DNA from: Arthrobacter sp. MSA 4-2
Lineage (GTDB): Bacteria > Actinomycetota > Actinomycetes > Actinomycetales > Micrococcaceae
Assembly (NCBI RefSeq): GCF_016405885.1
Contig: NZ_JAEKGC010000016.1
Span: 1-64,000, forward strand
DNA: 64,000 bases
Direction: 5' to 3'
This document shows positions 61,300-64,000 of the stretch, piece after piece. A model generated the notes under the pieces. That model made no database searches. It was not told where the DNA came from and saw only the letters and a list, made by a program, of their open reading frames with translations. The translations under genes and the position numbers were made by a program. Every line of letters begins with the position of its first letter. Within the stretch, counting starts at the first letter, position 1.

Positions 61300-62475
61300 C
61301 TAGCTGAGCGCGTACTGCAGCAGGAACCCGTCGATGGCTGCAGGGGCGAAGACCTTCCGCATCACCAGGGTGGTGAGCCCCTCCAGGGCGGCATCGTCGC
61401 CCGCCGCTCCGCCTTCGACGGTGAGGCCCTTGGCGATCCGTCCGACGACGTCGGACATCACCCGCTCCCGCACCTGGTCGACGAACGCGGGGAGCACCCC
61501 GATGGTACCTCCGAGGACCAGCCGGTCGGGGTTGATGGTGGTGACGGTGGTCGCAAGTGCCCGTCCCAGGACGTCGGCGGCCGCCGTCAGTGCGTCAATC
61601 ACCACCGGTTCGTCCCGCCGGGCGGCGGCGCTGATCTCCGGGAGGGTGGGGTAGCCGGCCGGGCCTAGCTTCAGGCCCAGGGAGCGCCCCGAACTGAAGG
61701 TGGCAAGGCAGCCGTGTCGGCCGCAGCTGCACACCGGCCCGTTGGGGGCGACGCGGATATGCCCGATGTCGCCCGCCGCGCCGTGGGCGCCGTGAAGGAT
61801 CGAGCCGTCGACAACGATCCCGCAGCCGATGCCGGTGGCGACCTTGATGTAGACGAGGGTTTCGGCGTCGGTCCTGCGTTCGCCCAGCGCCGCGGTGCGT
61901 GCGTCATTCTCGATGACGAGGGGCACCGGCCAGCGCCCGGACATGGCGGCGACAACGGCGTCCGGCGGCCAGCCGGGGATCGTCGTTGAGTGGACCACGT
62001 GGCCGGTGGCCGCCTCGACCGGGGAGGGCACGCTCACCCCCACGCCGGTGAGGATCTCTGAGGTTTCCTGCTCCAGCAGTTCGGCCCCGGCCGCCAGCAG
62101 CGGCCCCAGGACGGTGTCGGCGGATTCGGAGATCCGGTGGGCCAGGGTGCGGGTGCGCAGCTGCCGGCCTCCGGTGTCGGTGACGCTGACCGTGGCATGG
62201 GTCTGGCCGAGGGCGAAGGCGAGGATGACGCGTCCCCGGTCGTCGAACCGGATCTTGCGGGAGCGGCGCCCGCCCGTGGCCTCGAGTGGTTCGGCCTCGT
62301 AGACCAGGCCGCGGCGCACCAGGGCATCGAGGCGTTCGTAGAGGGTGGCACGCGACATGCCGGTGGCCGCCAGCAGCTGCTGGCGGGACAGGCCACCGGT
62401 GGAACGGATCAGGTCAAGGAGGCTGCCGTGGGAGGCGGCCCCACCCAGCCCTGCTGGCACACGCTCAACAGCCAT
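61300..62475 (-). CDS. ROK-family transcriptional repressor
   Basis: This 391-residue repressor has an N-terminal winged helix (GGLSRQQLLAATGMSRATLYERLDALVRRGLVYE) fused to a ROK sugar-kinase-like domain. The ROK part keeps the zinc-cluster Cys motif CSCGRHGCLATFSSG and GIGCGIVVDGSILHG, but as a regulator it should bind rather than phosphorylate sugar. ATG 62475 has GGAGGGG upstream. It lies 66 bp after the glycerate kinase stop on the same strand and may be the last gene of that operon and its repressor. Confidence 0.92.
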   Translation of the reverse strand: MAVERVPAGLGGAASHGSLLDLIRSTGGLSRQQLLAATGMSRATLYERLDALVRRGLVYEAEPLEATGGRRSRKIRFDDRGRVILAFALGQTHATVSVTDTGGRQLRTRTLAHRISESADTVLGPLLAAGAELLEQETSEILTGVGVSVPSPVEAATGHVVHSTTIPGWPPDAVVAAMSGRWPVPLVIENDARTAALGERRTDAETLVYIKVATGIGCGIVVDGSILHGAHGAAGDIGHIRVAPNGPVCSCGRHGCLATFSSGRSLGLKLGPAGYPTLPEISAAARRDEPVVIDALTAAADVLGRALATTVTTINPDRLVLGGTIGVLPAFVDQVRERVMSDVVGRIAKGLTVEGGAAGDDAALEGLTTLVMRKVFAPAAIDGFLLQYALS

Positions 62476-62541
62476 TTCCGTCCCCTCCTGTCCGGTCGTC
62501 CAGCCTACCGCAGGCCGTTCGGCCCTCCGGCCCGCGCCGGG

Positions 62542-63690
62542 TCAGGCCGCGGGGAACCAGTCCTCGGCGATCCGGTGGCCGAGGGTGCCCAGCAGGGCAT
62601 CGGCATTGCGGATGGATTTCTGCAGGTCCTGCTCCAGCTCGGTCAGTGCGTAGGCGCGGGCGATTCCGAGTCCCTGCAGTTCCTCGGTGGTGAGGGTCCG
62701 CCGTCCGCAGACCGCGGCGACGGGCAGGCCGCGGGCCAGGGCGGCGCGGGCCACCCCGGCCGGTGCCTTGCCGCTGAGGGTCTGGGCGTCGAGGGAGCCT
62801 TCACCGGTGATCACCAGGTCCCCCTCGCCCAGCCGGGCGAGCGCGTCGGCGAACCCGACGAGTTCGAGGACCACCTCGACCCCGGGCCGGGTGGTGGCCT
62901 CGAGGACCGCCAGTGCGGCAAAGCCGAGCCCTCCGGCGGCCCCGGCCCCGGGCGCCTCGCTGACGTTGGGGTCGGACCCGCAGGCACGGTGGACCGCTTC
63001 GGCGTAGTGCCGCAGCCCGTCTTCGAGTGCGGCGACGTCGGCGGGCGAGGCGCCCTTCTGCGGCCCGTACACCGCTGCCGCGCCCCGAGGCCCGAGGAGG
63101 GGGTTGTCGACGTCGGTTGCGAGGATCACCTGGCAGGTGGCGAGCCGGGCATCGAGCGTCGTGAAGTCGAGCCGGCCCAGGTCGGCCAGGGCCCCGCCGC
63201 CGCGGCCGAGTGCGCGGCCGCGGCGGTTGACGGCGAGGGCGCCGAGCGCCTCAAGGAAGCCCAGGCCCCCGTCGGTCGAGGCGCTGCCGCCGACGCCGAG
63301 GATGATCCGGCGGGCACCGGCGTCGAGGGCGGCCCGCACCAGCTCACCGGTGCCGTAGGTCGTGGCGGCCAGCGGGGCGGGGATTCCTCCGGGCAGCTTT
63401 TCGAGCCCCGAGGCCTGCGCCATCTCGACGACGGCGGTGGCCGTCTCCTCGTGCCAGGCGAAGGCAGCGGCCAGCCGCTCCCCGGTGGGGCCGGTGACCA
63501 TCACCTCCCGCCGGGCGTATCCGGCGCCGACCGCGGCATCGAGGGTTCCGTCCCCGCCGTCGGCGATGGGCATGCGAACCACCCGCAGGTCCGGGCGGTG
63601 CGCCGTCAGGCCGCGGCCGACGGCGGCGCACACGCTGGGGGCGCCCAGGGAGCCCTTGAACTTGTCGCTGGCGATGAGGACGGTTCTCAT
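62542..63690 (-). CDS. Glycerate kinase (GlxK/GarK family)
   Basis: This 382-residue enzyme phosphorylates D-glycerate with ATP. The family motifs are complete: MRTVLIASDKFKGSL at the start, the IADGGDGTLDAAV loop, ILGVGGSASTDGGLGF and VITGEGSLDAQTLSGKAP. ATG 63690 overlaps the stop of the upstream hydrolase by four bases, so the two are coupled. Together they suggest release of glycerate from a glycosylglycerate followed by phosphorylation into lower glycolysis. Confidence 0.94.
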   Translation of the reverse strand: MRTVLIASDKFKGSLGAPSVCAAVGRGLTAHRPDLRVVRMPIADGGDGTLDAAVGAGYARREVMVTGPTGERLAAAFAWHEETATAVVEMAQASGLEKLPGGIPAPLAATTYGTGELVRAALDAGARRIILGVGGSASTDGGLGFLEALGALAVNRRGRALGRGGGALADLGRLDFTTLDARLATCQVILATDVDNPLLGPRGAAAVYGPQKGASPADVAALEDGLRHYAEAVHRACGSDPNVSEAPGAGAAGGLGFAALAVLEATTRPGVEVVLELVGFADALARLGEGDLVITGEGSLDAQTLSGKAPAGVARAALARGLPVAAVCGRRTLTTEELQGLGIARAYALTELEQDLQKSIRNADALLGTLGHRIAEDWFPAA

Positions 63691-64000
63691 GACGGGGTAT
63701 CCGGAGATGTTCCTCCGGGTGCGCCGATCCATTCGAGGGCCGCTGCGGCCGTCCACGCCTGGGCGAAGCTGCCTAACGGCGTTCCACTCAGGGGGTCGTA
63801 GTATTCGGCGAACTTCAGGTCGGAGAGCTGGTCCAGGGAGGCCGAGCGCAGGCCTCCGTAGAGGTGTTCCTGGCCGTCGCGGGCGCTGGCCCAGCCCAGG
63901 AGCAGGTTGAGGAAGGGCCAGACCGGCCCGCGCCAGTAGGTGCGGGGGCGGAACGCCGGGCTCGAGGGAGAGGTGGAGGGCGGCAGCGGGAACCGCAGGT
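63687..64000 (-). CDS. GH63-like glycoside hydrolase, 3' end only (glucosylglycerate/mannosylglycerate hydrolase candidate)
   Basis: This is the last 104 codons of a gene whose 5' part lies beyond the window. The visible text YWRGPVWPFLNLLLGWA, LSDLKFAEYYDPLSG and GSFAQAWTAAAALEWIG is the C-terminal edge of an (alpha/alpha)6-barrel hydrolase of the GH63/GH15-like clan, with the acidic FxEYYDP motif. Bacterial GH63 enzymes include glucosylglycerate and mannosylglycerate hydrolases. The overlap with glycerate kinase favours that assignment over amylo-glucosidase, but only a fraction of the protein is seen. Confidence 0.7.
   Translation of the reverse strand, partial: LRFPLPPSTSPSSPAFRPRTYWRGPVWPFLNLLLGWASARDGQEHLYGGLRSASLDQLSDLKFAEYYDPLSGTPLGSFAQAWTAAAALEWIGAPGGTSPDTPS

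Noticed and set aside
62137-63801. A 554-codon open frame on + across the ROK repressor and glycerate kinase
   Set aside because: Both genes on the other strand have complete family signatures. The + translation has only Gly/Ala/Arg/Asp-rich text.

Overview
The window looks like a stretch of chromosome from a high-GC actinobacterium of the Micrococcaceae type (Arthrobacter or a close relative). The signs are strong GC bias, frequent GTG starts, four-base start/stop overlaps between genes, actinobacterial gene families, and only short AT-richer islands. I see no rRNA, tRNA, CRISPR array, phage module or intact insertion sequence. All identifications come from reading translated motifs; no database search was run.

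Layout, left to right. (1) 1-7.7 kb, all on +: the 3' part of aconitase, a GntR/FCD regulator, a nucleoside hydrolase, a complete ECF-type transporter (S, T and a fused double ATPase) and an EphD-like alpha/beta hydrolase. (2) 7.7-22 kb, housekeeping and mixed genes: a two-gene ABC exporter, a SWIM/SNF2 helicase, an NhaP-type antiporter, a luciferase-like monooxygenase, a cold-shock protein with a clear terminator, a large nuclease-exonuclease-helicase fusion, a 2OG-Fe(II) oxygenase and small membrane proteins. (3) 22-36 kb, a probable catabolic or detoxification island: two closely similar CE1758-type flavin monooxygenases, their FMN reductase partner, an Old Yellow Enzyme, a YcaC-like hydrolase, a YtcJ-like amidohydrolase, DoxX, two MFS carriers and two MarR regulators. 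Four copies of the motif TGTG-N3-GGCAAC-N-TAAA sit in front of the FMN reductase, one monooxygenase and the OYE gene.

(4) 36-45.3 kb, a divergent amino-sugar-type island. A six-gene operon on - encodes a SIS isomerase/deaminase, ROK kinase, PfkB kinase, class II aldolase, DeoR regulator and NagB. A binding-protein-dependent sugar ABC importer, without its ATPase, reads away on +. (5) 45.4-50.4 kb: a DUF6457 protein, two 64-bp palindromic repeats, an ECF42-type sigma factor with its DGPF/YCII partner, and a YdeP-type molybdopterin oxidoreductase. (6) 50.4-58.1 kb, a beta-galactoside or beta-glucuronide utilisation island: aldose epimerase, ABC importer, LacI regulator and GH2 glycosidase, with matching LacI-type operator sites in front of the importer and the glycosidase. 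(7) 58.1-64 kb: an Xre/TPR regulator, an AhpD-like and a GNAT protein, a glutamine amidotransferase, a ROK repressor, and glycerate kinase overlapping the 3' end of a GH63-like hydrolase, which suggests glucosylglycerate or mannosylglycerate use.

Together the window describes a soil-type heterotroph with several independently regulated scavenging operons. The least understood part is the 22-34 kb flavin-enzyme island with its shared operator motif.
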